Positions 48,175 to 60,313 of a stretch of 64,000 nt of DNA are shown in pieces (position 1 is the stretch's first letter; every line of letters begins with the position of its first letter). The notes under the pieces were generated by a model. That model saw only the letters and a program-made list of their open reading frames with translations. It made no database searches and was not told where the DNA came from. The stretch comes from Marsupella aquatica (Eukaryota; Marchantiophyta): contig OZ316892.1 in assembly GCA_973895155.1 (NCBI GenBank), forward strand, positions 18,600,001 to 18,664,000, written 5' to 3'. A program made the position numbers and the translations under genes.

Positions 48175-51100
48175 TGAAAATGACCCAATGAAGAGTATAC
48201 TACCTCTCGGAGTGCCCCTTTAAAATTCCTTTGGGAATTAATAGAATATATCCAAAATCCAAATATCGGCACAAACATGACATAGTTATATAGAAGGACA
48301 TAGTCTTCCACTAGTATTGCACTATATACCTCTTGGAGAGACAAAAACAATTTTTGTATGCATGCCTTAGGATGGTATGCATGCATGGTGACACTTTTGG
48401 CAAATCACTCCAAAGTTGTATGACTTGGGAGTGATTTCCCCAAGGTTGCATCATCCCTTAAGTAATTGCAAAAACATGGCTCCAAAGTGCTCATGGTGCA
48501 ACTAGTGGTTGGAGAATAGTGGGTATAGTACCCCGCACCTTGTGGAGAGGTTGCCACCTTCATGTAGAGCCCCATGGCACACTAGGGCCACCTTAAGCTC
48601 CTAGACCCAAAAGGGTCATTTCTGATGGTCCGTAATGACACCATGAGGGACCTCTATAATGACCCCATATGGAGTCATTTGGCACAAATGACTTCCAAAA
48701 GGACTGCCAAAATGACCCTTACTGCAGTCTTTGGCATTAATGACACACTATTCCTCCAAAATGACCCAATGAAGATTACAACACCTACTCACAATGCCCC
48801 GACACTATTCATATGCAAAATGGAGTATTCCCCATCCAAACACCGGCACAAACATGACACAATTACATCACAAGATGACAACCTTCCATTGGTGTTGCGC
48901 TACTTCTTGGAGAGACAAAAAATGGCTCCATTTGCGCTTGGATACAGTGGTATGCATCCATGGTGACACTTTTGGCAAATCACTCCAAAGTTGTATGACT
49001 TGGGAGTGATTTCCCCAAGGTGCATCATGCCTTAAGTAAATGCAAAACCATGTGTCCAAAGTGTTCATGGCACAACTAGTGGTTGGATGATGATGAGTAG
49101 TGTCCCGCACCTAGTGGAGGGGGTTCTCACCTCTATGTGGGGCCCCATGGCACTCTAGGGCCCACCTCCAGCCCCTAGCCCCAAACTGGTCATTTGTGCT
49201 TCTGCTTAATGATTGCACAAGGGACCCCTCAAATGACCACAAATCCAGTCATTTGACTTATGTGACAGCCCATATGACAGATTTAATGACCCTACTTGTA
49301 GTCATTGGTATTTATGACACCAATTTTTTCAGAAATGACTCAATGAAGATTACACTACCTTCTTGAGTGCCCCATCACTATTCATTTGCAAAATAGAATA
49401 TTCCCCATCCAAACACCGGCACAAACATGACACAATTACATGGAAGGACAACAGCCTTGCACTACTTCTTGCAGAGACAAAAAAAATGGCTTCATTTCCT
49501 TTAGATAAGATGGTATGCATCAGTGGTGACACTTTTGGCAAATCACTCCAAAGTCGTACGACTTGGGAGTGATTTCCCCAAGATTATATCATCCCTTAAG
49601 TAAACACAAAAACATGGCTCCAAACTGCTAATGGTGCAACTAGTGGTTGGAGAATAGTAATTATAGTATTTGACACCTAGTGGAGGGGTTGCGAGCTCTA
49701 TGTGGTGCCACATGGCACTCTAGGGCCCACCTCCAGCCCTTAGCTCCAAATTGGTCATTCATGCTTGTCTTCAATGACTGCACTAGAGACCCCTCAAATG
49801 ACAACAAGTCCAGTCATTTGAATTATATGACATCCCATATGACCAATTCAATGACCCTACTTGTGGTCATTGGCACTTATGACATGACTTTTTTGAAAAA
49901 TGACCCAAAGAAGGTCCTAGTACCGCCAGAGAGAGCCCGCTCTACATTCCTTGCAAAAATGGAATAATCGTATACCTTTAAACATCAGATACATCATAGG
50001 CCTCATTCACAATTGGGTGTACCTCTCAGGAACCACTTTCAGGACTCAAAAACATGTTTTTTTAGTGAAAAATGACTTTCGTAACATGGAAAAAGTTTCA
50101 TCATGATTTTATCTCAAGACATTTAAGTCTAATTTTTTCACAAGACTATTTTACATGGTGTAACCTACCTCATCATGTAGATAAATCAAGTTTTTAACTT
50201 TTTTAAGGGATCCTATTATTGATGGCCCTAAATAAGGCAAAATTACTTATTATTTTTGTCCTGTACATAAAGGTTTAGTGTGTGTCAATATTTGAGTTTT
50301 AAAATATAAGATTATTCTATTAGTATGCATGCCTTGGTAAAATTTTATTGTCTAAAATGCATTTTTTAGAGTCCTTTTGAGTCCTGAAATGATGTGACTC
50401 GTTGCGTGACAAGTCCTTTTATCGATCTTTGAAGGACATATAAGGAAAGCTTCAAAGTCTCAAATGCTAGATAGTTTAATTAATGTTACCAACCTACAGG
50501 ATGTTTATTAAGTATAGTACATCAAATCTTGCATATCATCTCATTACACCTTACAAATGATGTCCTAAAGCATAATAAACTATGGTCACTTGTGAGTGTG
50601 TCGTTCCTTTTGGGTCCTCCAATTGTGAATGAGGCCCATAGAGGGAAGCACCACTGCCACACCCATTCCATTGGTGTTGCGCTACCTCTTGGAGAGACAA
50701 AAAAGGGCTTCATTTGCGTTTGGAACAGTGGTATGCATCCATGGTGACACTTTTGGCAAATCACTCCAAAGTCATACGACTTGGGAGTGATTTCCCCAAA
50801 GGTGCATCATGCTTTAAGTAAACGCAAAAACATGTGTCCAAGGTGTTTATGTCGCAACTAGTGGTTAGACAATGATGAGTATAGTGTCCCGCACACAGTG
50901 GAGGGGTTCTCACCTCTATGTGGGGCCACATGGCACTCTAGGGCCCACCTCCAGCCCCTAGCCCCAAACTGGTCATTTGTGCTTTTCCTTAATGACTACA
51001 TAAGGGACCCCTCAAATGACCACAAATCCAGTCATTAGACTTATATGACTCTCCATATGACAGTTTTAATGACCCTGCTTTTAGTCATTGATATTTATGA

Positions 51101-53050
51101 CGGGCCATTGCTCACATATGACCCAATAAAGGCCCTAGTACCTCCAACTAAAGCCAGCTTTAGATTCCTTGCAAGGTTGGAATATTCCTCTTCCCTAAAC
51201 CCGCACCCACACCATACAGGGAAGCACGACTCCCCTGCCCATTCCATTGGTGCAACACCACCTCTTGGAGAACCAAAAAACAACTTTTATTTGCCTTTGG
51301 ATGTGATGGTGTGCATGCATGGCAACACTTTTGGCAAATCACTCCAAAGTCATACGACTTGGGAGTGATTTCCCCAAAGGTGCATCATGCCTTAAGTAAA
51401 CGCAAAAACATGTGTCCAAAGTGTTTATGTCGCAACTAGTGGTTGGACAATGATGAGTATAGTGTCCCGCACCTCGTGGAGGGGTTCTCACCTCTATGTG
51501 GGACCACATGGCACTCTAGGGCTCACCTCCAGCCCCTAGCCCCAAACTGGTCATTTGTGCTTTTCCTTAATGACTACATAAGGGACCCCTCAAATGACCA
51601 CAAATCCAGTCATTAGACTTATATGACTCTCCATATGACAGTTTTAATGACCCTGCTTTTAGTCATTGATATTTATGACGGGCCATTGCTCACATATGAC
51701 CCAATAAAGGCCCTAGTACCTCCAACTAAAGCCAGCTTTAGATTCCTTGCAAGGTTGGAATATTCCTCTTCCCTATATCCGCACCCACACCATACTGAGA
51801 AGCACGACTCCCCTGCCCATTCCATTGGTGCAGCACCACCTCTTGGAGAACCCAAAAACAACTTTTATTTGCCTTTGTATGTGATGGTGTGCATGCATGG
51901 CAACACTTTTGGCAAATCACTCCAAAGTCATACGACTTGGGAGTGATTTCCCCAAAGGTGCATCGTGCCTTAAGGAAACACAAAAACATGTGTCCAAAGT
52001 GTTTATGTCGCAACTAGTGGTTAGACAATGATGAGTATAGTGTCCCGCACCTCGTGGAGGGGTTCTCACCTCTATGTGGGGCCCCATGGCACTCTAGGGC
52101 GCACCTCCAGCCCCTAGCCCCAAAATGGTCATTTGTGCTTTTCCTTAATGACTGCATGAGGGACCCCTCAAATGACAATAATTCAGGTCATTCCGCTTAT
52201 ATGACATCCAATGTGACCATTTTAATGACCTTTCTTGTAGTAATTGGCATTTATGACGGGCCATTGCTCACATATGACCCAATAAAGGCCCTAGTACCTC
52301 CAAAGAGAGCCAGCTTTAGAGTCCTTGCAAGGTTGGAATATTCCCAAACCCTAATCCCGCAGCCACACCATGCAAAGAAGCATGACTCCCCTGCCCATTC
52401 CATTCGTGCAGCACTACCTCTTGGAGAACCAAAAAACAGGTTTTATTTGCCTTTGGATGTGATGGTATACATCCATGGTTGCACTTTTGGCAAATCACTC
52501 CAAAAGTCATACGACTTGGGAGTGATTTCCCCAAAGGTGCATCATGCCTTAAGGAAACACAAAAACATGTGTCCAAAGTGTTTATGTTGCAACTAGTGGT
52601 TGGACAATGATGAGTATAGTGTCCCGCACCTAGTGGAGGGGTTCTCACCTCGATGTGGGGCCCATGGCACTCTAGGGCCCACCTCAAGCCCCTAGCCCCA
52701 AAATGGTCATTTGTGCTTTTCCTTAATGACTGCATGAGGGACCCCTCAAATGACAATAATTCAGGTCATTCCGCTTATATGACATCCAATGTGACCATTT
52801 TAATGACCTTTCTTGTAGTAATTGGCATTTATGACGGGCCATTGCTCACATATGACCCAATAAAGGCCCTAGTACCTCCAAAGAGAGCCAACTTTAGATT
52901 CCTTGCAAGGTTGGAATATTCCTCTTCCCTAAACCTGCACCCACACCATACTGAGAAGCATGACTCCCCTGCCCATTCCATTGGGGCAGCACTACCTCTT
53001 GGAGAACCAAAAAACAACTTTTATTTGCCTTTGGATGTGATGGTATGCAT
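48175..53050. repeat. about 578-bp tandem repeat array in CACTA-3
   Basis: The anchor CACTCTAGGG (or CACACTAGGG) lies at 48578, 49151, 49716, 50934, 51512, 52090 and 52668. Spacing is 573, 565, 1218, 578, 578 and 578 bp. The 1218-bp interval equals one unit plus the 642 bp added by the MITE at 49999. Two unit subtypes exist, differing around the CATCCAAACACCGGCACAAA versus CCCGCACCCACACCATA segments. Adjacent later units are nearly identical, pointing to recent unequal exchange. Confidence 0.85.
49999..50636. mobile_element. 638-bp MITE-like element, copy 2
   Basis: Same length, orientation and 18-bp inverted ends as copy 1. The flanks are CATA (49995-49998 and 50637-50640). A neighbouring repeat unit (about 51208-51222) keeps the empty site with a single CATA, confirming the 4-bp duplication. 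Confidence 0.9.
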
Positions 53051-53329
53051 GCATTTATTTGCAAATTAAAATATTCCCCGTCCAAACACCGGCACAAACA
53101 TGACACAATTACAACAAAGCATGACAACCTTCCATTGGTATTGCCCTACTTCTTGGAGAGACAAAAAGGTTTCATTTGCCCCATGGATACGATAGTATGC
53201 GCGCATCTATATATGATGACACTTCTGGAAAATCACTCCAAAGGTGTATGACTCTACAATTATGATAGGTGTCTGGAATGACTATTGAGTATTTTAATCT
53301 TCATATCTCTTGGGTTCTTTAATGACTCT

Positions 53330-53770
53330 ATAAGTAATCATTTATGTAATAAGTCCATAATGACTGTATGTTATTGTAAACATTGATATATCCTGATTTT
53401 TAGATTGACCCTATATTTAGTCATTTATGTGACAAGTCCATAATGACAATATGTTGTTGAAAACACCGATATATCCTAATTTCAAGATTGACTGTGGAGT
53501 TAGTCATTTATGAGAGAAGTCCATAATGACGGTATGTTCTTGTAAACACTTATATGTCCTAATTTCAAGATTGACCCTAGAGTTAGTCATTTATGAGAGA
53601 AGTCCATAATGACGGTATGTTCTTGTAAACACTGATATGTCCTAATTTCAAGATTGACCCTAGAGTTAGTCATTTATGGCAGAAGTCCATAATGACAATA
53701 TGTTGTTGTAAACACTGATATATTCTCATTTTCAGATTGACCCTAAATTTTGTCATTTAACACCGTTGGT
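53330..53770. repeat. 83-bp tandem repeat near the CACTA-3 right end
   Basis: CCATAATGAC recurs at 53355, 53438, 53521, 53604 and 53687, exactly 83 bp apart each time. Units contain GATTGACCCTA and AGTCATTTATG. It is the inner part of the subterminal TGAC-rich region. Confidence 0.85.
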
Positions 53771-54146
53771 TAAAATGATGATAATACATTTTTTGTCATT
53801 TATCACCGTTGTCCAAAATGATCCAAATAGATTTTTGGTCATTTCAGTCATTGTCTAGAGTGACTATAATGTTGCTAAACACTGATTTATCATTGTTGTT
53901 ATTAATTGTGTCATTTAAGACATGTGTCTAAATTGACCATTTAGGGAAATTGGGTCATTTTGGTCGCATCAGTCATTATAGACATTATACAAAATGACAA
54001 AAAAATTAACATTTTGTCATTTCAGTCTATTGGTCATTGTGGACAGTCATTCCCCTGTCATTCTTTTTGTGTCATTAAAACTTTTGGTCATTTATTCATC
54101 TCTGTCATTGGGTGATTGGTCATAAAGGGCCCTGTTTCTTCTAGTG

Positions 54147-54338
54147 GTTGAGGTGGAAATGCCTCATGCAAGGGCCCTCACAAATGACCAGGCCCCCACC
54201 ATCGTCACAAATGGCACAACAATGAGCTGCCTTCTGGAAAATCTGACTTGTAGAGAAGTTAGTAGCATCTGCCCCAAGTACACTTATGTTTCTCACCTCT
54301 GTCACACACTTTTTGGCTTGAATTTTAGGCCGTACCAT
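54147..54338 (-). pseudogene. EDM2-like PHD gene, first exon, cut by CACTA-3
   Basis: ATG 54338 opens MVRPKIQAKKCVTEV, and the frame reaches a first PHD half CCAICDDGGGLVICEGPC followed by MRHFHLN. The CACTA-3 terminus begins exactly there. The last 13 residues before the break equal those at 1048-1557 (ICEGPCMRHFHLN), and the start resembles 30869-31567. This is a third copy of the transposon-borne PHD gene. The rest should lie beyond the unseen left end of CACTA-3. The right-hand flank of the insertion is GTT. Confidence 0.75.
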
Positions 54339-54352
54339 GCCTGCGCATGAGA

Positions 54353-54496
54353 TAGACTCTACAACTTAGCAGACTGCACAGAAAGTAATATATATTTAGC
54401 ATTTAAGGTACAAAGGCATTTAGATAGACTCTACAATTTAGCAGACTGCACAAAAAGTAAAATATATTTAGCATTTAAGGTACAAAGGCATTTGCT
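54353..54496. repeat. 72-bp direct duplication
   Basis: TAGACTCTACAA(C/T)TTAGCAG through CAAAGGCATTT occurs twice in a row, starting at 54353 and 54425, with very few differences. Confidence 0.8.
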
Positions 54497-55111
54497 ACTG
54501 CAATGAATTGGAACATTGGCCACACAAGGATGCAGAGCATACATACTTTTGGTATGTTGAGCCAGCACACAAAACTGATCCCCTAATACAATTGCTCCAC
54601 CAACACCTAAATTTTAATTGTGGCTATGATTCACCAAAGGAGATCTGCAACAACATTTCATGCATTTGAATCACATACAATAGTCGTGACATGTAAAACA
54701 GGCATTCTTCAAAGAGGATTGGTATGAAGCAGTGTCATAAGGGTTGAAATTTATACATCCTAAATAGGCTATGATAGTGGCTGAGACAAATAAGTGAGGC
54801 ATAAATCACATTTTACAGGTTATCACATGGCCCATTAATTCATTGAACGTTGCAATGTTCACCAGGTTAAAGCAGTCATGAAATCAGTCTTTCAATAGAG
54901 ACTTTTAAGCGAGTTTGCTAGCCTCTTAAATTAGGATATTTTGCTTAGTGCAGGCATAATAGGATAAGTTATGTACTGTTGACCCTAAACCCTGGACCCA
55001 AAATTGCTCATACATCAAAATTTTAAGTAAATATCCTTTGTGTTGAAGTCAGAGTGTTAAGCTATAGGTCAATGGTATATGGTCTGTGCATGCGATGTGA
55101 CAAGTGGTCTT
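54497..55111. other. non-coding DNA
   Basis: I see no gene, RNA or repeat. It may be part of the 5' region of the element that carried the third PHD gene. Confidence 0.35.
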
Positions 55112-55580
55112 CTAGAGCATGTGATCCAAACATGTGTAGACACCAAAGTCACCGGTGGTGGGGTCTGGGAGGGCAGGACAAGTAACATCACCAGGCACAC
55201 TGTAGGATGGCGAGTGGTTCCAGATGATACATTGTGCTCTGTGCAAAAATCGGCATCCAAGAGAACGGTCATCCAATTCTGAGCCAGAAGCCCTACAGGT
55301 AGGACAGTCATATTGGCAACTGTGCACACACCCTTGGCACCTAATTTGTGGCGGGTCATGTACAAGAGACACAAATACCAAGGATATCGGGAAGGGTACT
55401 GAAGCAGGTAGAGGCCGGCTGTAGTTGTTCAAAGTACCATGCAGATTGGGCTGGAAGGATCCCAAGTCTGACATACTCAAGGCGCAACATCTCTGCCTTG
55501 CGTGCAAGCCGCACATGTTCAGCGTTGCGGGTCCTCACCATAAGTGTTGCTTTTGTTGTGATGTCCTCTGTTCACATCCT
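55112..55580 (-). pseudogene. Cys-rich, zinc-finger-like fragment with a frameshift
   Basis: On the minus strand, one frame gives a helical stretch (EHVRLARKAEMLRLEYVRLG) ending ICVSCT near 55356. A second frame continues with RCQGCVHSCQYDCPTC and then a His/Cys tail. Joined across a one-base shift, the CxxC, CxxC, C, CxxC spacing resembles a zinc-binding module, possibly RING-like. I cannot name the family. It lies upstream of the third PHD exon on the same strand and could be further transposon cargo. Confidence 0.3.
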
Positions 55581-56645
55581 TTGATGAGCAAGGCGAGCAG
55601 GAGGTCGACTTGCCTCGCCAACAGCAACCAACCTAAACTAATCAGTTCCCATTCACTGTCTTGGTTCCAACTACAGGTCATAGTATACACATAGCATGAA
55701 ACGTGCATAGTACATATTTGATTCTGAGTTTATGAGTTTCCTAAGACAAAGAGCTTGGTGATAAACCCATGATCTCGACGGACATGTATATCAATCATAT
55801 TAAGATCCTGTTTTTTCATCCAGAAAGACCGAAAGTCTCACCTTGCAGGTTGCACCAGAGAGAAAATTCACTGGCTATCGTGTTGTGCAAGTGAACCTCC
55901 ACTGATGCCCCTGCTGTAGCCCCTCAGATGCAGGTGACACTTACCAACTCCCAAATTGCCTGGTCTAACAGAAAATGCTTATATCTTTAGAACTTTATAG
56001 AGAAAGTACATGATCACATGGCGTTGGCCCTACCAAACTGTACGTTCAGAAAGAGACTACAATATTCAGAAAGCAGAGTCAACTCTACACTTGGTTCATA
56101 AACATACTTCTGGATCTATTCATATTTGGCCTTATGGAACTCTTGCCAACTACAACTCCCATTATGCACAAGCTCACATCAATAGAGAAAGATACAGAAT
56201 GCATACTTACTATGGCTGTAAGCACCTTCACTACCTTGTTGAACCCAGTCCTGAAGTCTTTTCAACGTGTTTGTTGTGCTGTCTCCTTTGATACCCAACA
56301 CCTTAGTCCTTGATGTAACAGAATGCGATTTGACAAGTTAGATGCTTTGGAACCTTCTATGGTCTTAGCTGAATTGATGTCATCGTAAGTGGTGAAAGAC
56401 AAGGAAGACGAAAGCTGGTTGAAGAGCTGTGGACAACACACTAGCATGAAGTGCTTCAACCAATCCACTGCCAAACGGAACTCTTACACAGTCACATTCT
56501 TTCAGTAAACAGAAACTCAGTCAAACTTCATAATCAAAGTACAGACTCTGAAGGACCAAAGGAGGATGTTGTGAGTTTCTCTGTTGTTTAATGTATTACC
56601 CTTCTAGTTTCAAAGTTAGCAAATGCTGAATAATGTGTCTACCAG
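55581..56645. other. non-coding DNA
   Basis: No gene is supported. A pyrimidine-rich stretch ending CTACCAG at 56645 looks like a relic splice acceptor for the ribosomal-protein fragment that follows. Confidence 0.35.
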
Positions 56646-56986
56646 ATCTTCGAAAAGAAGCCCGCCACAATTAAGAACTTCGGTACTAGGTGAGGTATCA
56701 GAGTCGTACAGGTTATCACAACATGTACAAGGAATATCGTGATACCACGTTGAACATCACTGTAGAGCAGATGTATGATGAGATGGCTTCTTGTCATAGA
56801 GTTTGGTTCCCTTGCATCCAGATCATCAAGACTACGACTGTCCCTGTCTCTCTGTGCAAGCGAGAAAGTACCAAGCAGTTCCATGATTCAAAGATCAAGT
56901 TCCCCTTGACGTACCGCAAGATTCAACCTCCATCGCGAAAGCTAAAGACGACTTACAAGGCCACCAAGCCCAACACATTTGTTTGA
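56646..56986 (+). pseudogene. RPL18A: 60S ribosomal protein eL20 (L18a), C-terminal fragment
   Basis: From 56646 the frame encodes IFEKKPATIKNFG, then a one-base deletion near 56680 shifts it. From 56690 it reads [20 protein letters not shown], then [28 protein letters not shown] and [12 protein letters not shown] to a TGA at 56984-56986. This is the conserved C-terminal two thirds of eL20, a large-subunit ribosomal protein. The N-terminal exons are absent. Changes such as Cys and Trp at usually basic positions (ASCHRVWF) fit decay. The CAG at the left border suggests it derives from genomic DNA with introns rather than a processed mRNA copy; this is inferred. Confidence 0.9.
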
Positions 56987-59440
56987 GTAGTGCGGGTGCA
57001 GGTTCCCAATTTTGAAACAATTTGGCTCATTTTATGTCCCGAGGGACTCCAGGAGTTTATGTATTGAGTTTCTAGGTCAAGATACTTAATATAAGGCAAT
57101 TCAATTATCACTTCGTTCCCAACTTCTATTAATTGAATATACACAAGCTGGAAGCAAGAAGACAAGCCACAATCTAGCATCTTAGCCAAACACAATCATC
57201 CCGACAAAGCAAAACTCAGCTGGACAGAAGTCACTCGGATCCACAAAAAATTGAAGATTCACCTCCAAGCCGGAGGCCGATCACTTCAGTACAGCAGCTT
57301 CTGGACGGAACAAACTCTGCTCAGCCCCACAGAAACACAAATGTTAAGGCTCCAAGTCAAAGCTCACAAACAGAAACTCAGATAAATAACATTCAAAATC
57401 TGTCCAGGTTTGTGCAAAGTGTACATATTCATTCTTCTGGAATGAACACGCAATCCATAAGAACGAAAGTAGGAAGGCATGCGCACAGGCCACCGAGAAA
57501 AGTAAAGGATGCATGTGTTAGTGGGGAGGGATCTTAGCAAAAACAGGGGAAAGCAAGGGAACTTGCTGCTAAAATCAGATGAACGATTGCACGGTTCCTA
57601 TAAATTTAGTGGACCTTAAGGCCGTCTGTTCACCCCCCACCCCACCGCCAGAGCACGGGGCACAAGGCATGTTCTGATACAGGGAGGAGCGAAACAGTCA
57701 TGTCAAGCAAGAAGTGTGGAGAGACCAATCAGTAAGCAAAAATAGGGGAGAACATACATACATCAGCAGCAGCAAGAAACAAGAAAGATGATTTCGGGTG
57801 GCATCTTAGGGTCGGGGACACCACTGCAACACCGGGACTTAGGATATGACTAAATGTAAGCTACACAGTCCTCCATTCTCTTCAACAATTACCTTAAACA
57901 GTGAAGTAATCTAAATGGATGTTGATCAAAATCAATTTAAACTACGCGGCCCTTGGTTCTGCTGCGGCTACAGCAGCCAAGAGAACAGCTCAGAGCCTTG
58001 ATTGAAGACTGTGCTCTCAAACTAAGCTAAAGACAGAGAGATATAGAGAGAGACAAAAAAAAGTTGACAGGAGTGCAAATCGAGAACCCACTCCCATTCT
58101 TTCAACACCCTAAACCCCGCTGCTTGACTTAAGTTGCATGGCGACAGAAGCAGTCATTGAAAACTTACCTTGTGATGACAAAAATGCTCTGGGATGGGCT
58201 GCTACTCCCAGGACTATCCCACACTCTCAGCGCCCCGTTGCTATTGAGCCACACTTCAGTTCAGCCGCGCACGCTCAATCTTTGTCATTCAGCTAAGTTC
58301 AGCTCCGCAGGGCCTGGACTCACTCTCATCCAATTTCAGTTGATCAGTATTGCAGCTCTTTGCTCCCAAGAACAGGTCCTTGCATTTGTTGAGCGCCTCT
58401 ATAGACTCACTTACCTCCAAAAACACTGAAAGTTTTTATCTGCATTACAATGAGCTCTAAAGACCAAAAACATTCCCGCCTAAACTGAAACAGAGTCCGC
58501 AACTACAAGCTTTGTAGCTCAACTCTCTGAGCTCTCCCAGCTCAAAGGTATCAACGTGTTGTACCAACACTTGATCGAGCGCTCTTCCAACGCTCGCTAG
58601 GTTGATCTTCCAATGCTCACGGTAAGCTATGGACACCAAGCTCAGAAGACCGTGGGGAGACAACTAAACTTGCAGCGACATAGGACCGCAAAGATAGGGA
58701 TTGCAGCTTTACCTGGGGTGATGCAGCACCAAGCCGCGCTGCGTAGCAATCCGCAGCAAGAATAGTCCAAATGCAAGCCAAGTGACAAGCTCCTGGTTCT
58801 CGATCCCAAGTTGCAACTGAATGTCGAATTCAATCTCCTAGCTTCAAGGAATGAGTGTCTATTGAATGTTGAATTAAATTCTTGCAAACTCTTCATAGTG
58901 CCTCCCGCAGTGCCTATTGTCGATGCAACACACAATCACTCTTGATGCCTACTACTCACATTCCCTTTTCTCAATGCAACACACACTCGCTCTTCTCGCC
59001 TCCTACTACTCACATTGCCCAACGATCAACAAAAGCAGAAGGACAGGACAGGGAGAACCCTTTCGCACCTTAGGACGACAAGGCTAGGAGTGTATACACA
59101 TCGGGCCGCAGTAAGGTCCAACCTCAACTTCAAAAAGTGCAACGCCAAAACTGGAAGCCGGGTCCAATAACAGTCGTTAGTAGGATGTCGTAAAACCCCT
59201 AAAGTTGCAGCATTGCCATACTCTGCTTCCTCACCCGATAGCGCTAGGCATTCAACCTCCCTCTTCCAAAGACCTTGATGACCTCCCACCAGCTCAATGA
59301 CGATGGCACGCAAAGCTTCCGTTTGGCTAGCAAACCCTTGAGGCAAACCGACTCCCTTGGAGACCCTTCCCAAAACCCTGTGCGGGAGAGAAATGCTGAA
59401 CGCGAAGACCACTCACTTGTCTTCCCATTGAAGTGGAGAC
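56987..59440. other. mostly non-coding DNA
   Basis: No recognised gene. An open minus-strand stretch at 59026-59412 encodes GLPQGFASQTEALRAIVIEL and an acidic continuation without stops for 128 codons. It might be a 5' exon of a transposon gene but has no known motif. The rest shows short A/G-rich tracts only. Confidence 0.3.
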
Positions 59441-60110
59441 ATTAGTTCACAAAAGAGACACAAAAGTCTATGATTTGCCTAATTTGTTTTTTCCTTTGAA
59501 ACCAAAGGACTTACGCAATAGTTATATGTGGGGTGAGTGGTTAGTCACAACTTTGAACCACCCCCTTTGGTGAAAATGTGGCCAAATATTCAGGTATGAC
59601 CCCACATTACCATTATGAAAAGTACACTTTTTTAGGGTTGGGGTAGTGAAGAGCTGATCATATATATTTAAGTTGGACATTTAAGTTGGACTTATATTGA
59701 ACATGAAGCATGCATTGGTTGTCATATATGAAGGGGGCCGGGGAAACATGAAGGTTTAAAATGGTATGACCAAACTAGAATTAAATCTATGTGGAATGAC
59801 ATATGGTGTATCCAAAATCATATGTATTGGGTTAGATCCCATACTTTAAGGTTGAAGGGCTCAAATGTTGTGCTCTCATAAGTTGTACTCTAATGTAGAG
59901 TCGCTTGTATGACTTCAACCTAATTGCCTTAACTGAGTTATAGTTACAACTTCCCTAAAAGTTGTAAACATGACTCCTCAAAACTTCACCAAAACTCAGT
60001 CAAGAAGGTGTGACTAACATGACACCAACAACCTTGGAGTCGCTATTTCATGAAGGTCTCGGACAAGTCACGTTCTTTGTGGTCTCAGAAAGGGTGGGTT
60101 TCTTCTAGTG
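59440..60110. mobile_element. CACTA-4 right terminal region
   Basis: The right end at 60110 reads CACTAGAAGAAACCCACCCT on the minus strand. Inside are repeats of GTCACA, GAGTCG, AAGTTGT and CTCAGTC words. The 3-bp flank is GAT, and the insertion lies in the RNase H end of a copia element. The left terminus was not found; the left border given is approximate. The first roughly 100 bp match the left end at 61797 closely, so both belong to one family. Confidence 0.65.
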
Positions 60111-60246
60111 GATGAAGCAGATGTTTATGGAGAAGGTGGCTTCAGAGGAGAATGCGGTAGACATGCTTACCAAAGTTTTACCTACCAGTAGCTTTAGTCA
60201 TTGTGTGGATATTATTAATGTTAGGGCCAAATTGGAGACTATGTAG
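60111..60246 (+). pseudogene. Ty1-copia RNase H C-terminus
   Basis: The frame encodes SEENAVDMLTKVLPTSSFSH followed by CVDIINV and ends at TAG 60244-60246. The (A/V)DMLTK-x-LP pattern closes the copia polyprotein. The upstream part is separated by the CACTA-4 insertion at 60110. It is oriented opposite to the copia fragment at 14101-16490 and is a different copy. Confidence 0.8.
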
Positions 60247-60313
60247 ATATGTTACTTAGTTACATATTGTCTATCACCTTACTCATTGTGTGAACTAGAG
60301 TCAAGGTGGAGAT

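Larger units (their letters stand above)
46850..54146. mobile_element. CACTA-3: expanded subterminal region and right terminus
   Basis: The right end at 54146 reads CACTAGAAGAAACAGGGCCC on the minus strand, and the 3-bp flank is GTT. More than 7 kb inside it is made of tandem repeats full of TGAC / GTCATTT words, the composition expected of CACTA subterminal TNPA-binding regions but far longer than the usual few hundred bp. The insertion split a PHD gene (54147-54338). The left terminus is not seen. ORFs of 60-180 codons in the repeats recur unit by unit without conserved motifs and are not called as genes. Confidence 0.65.

Noticed and set aside
51045-53069. Repeated plus-strand ORFs of 107-180 codons in the 578-bp array
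   Set aside because: They recur unit by unit because the DNA repeats; the reverse strand has matching open frames, no motif is conserved as protein, and unit changes break the frames freely.
46850-54146. CRISPR-like array
   Set aside because: The repeats are 83 bp and 578 bp tandem units without unique spacers, and the setting is a plant genome.
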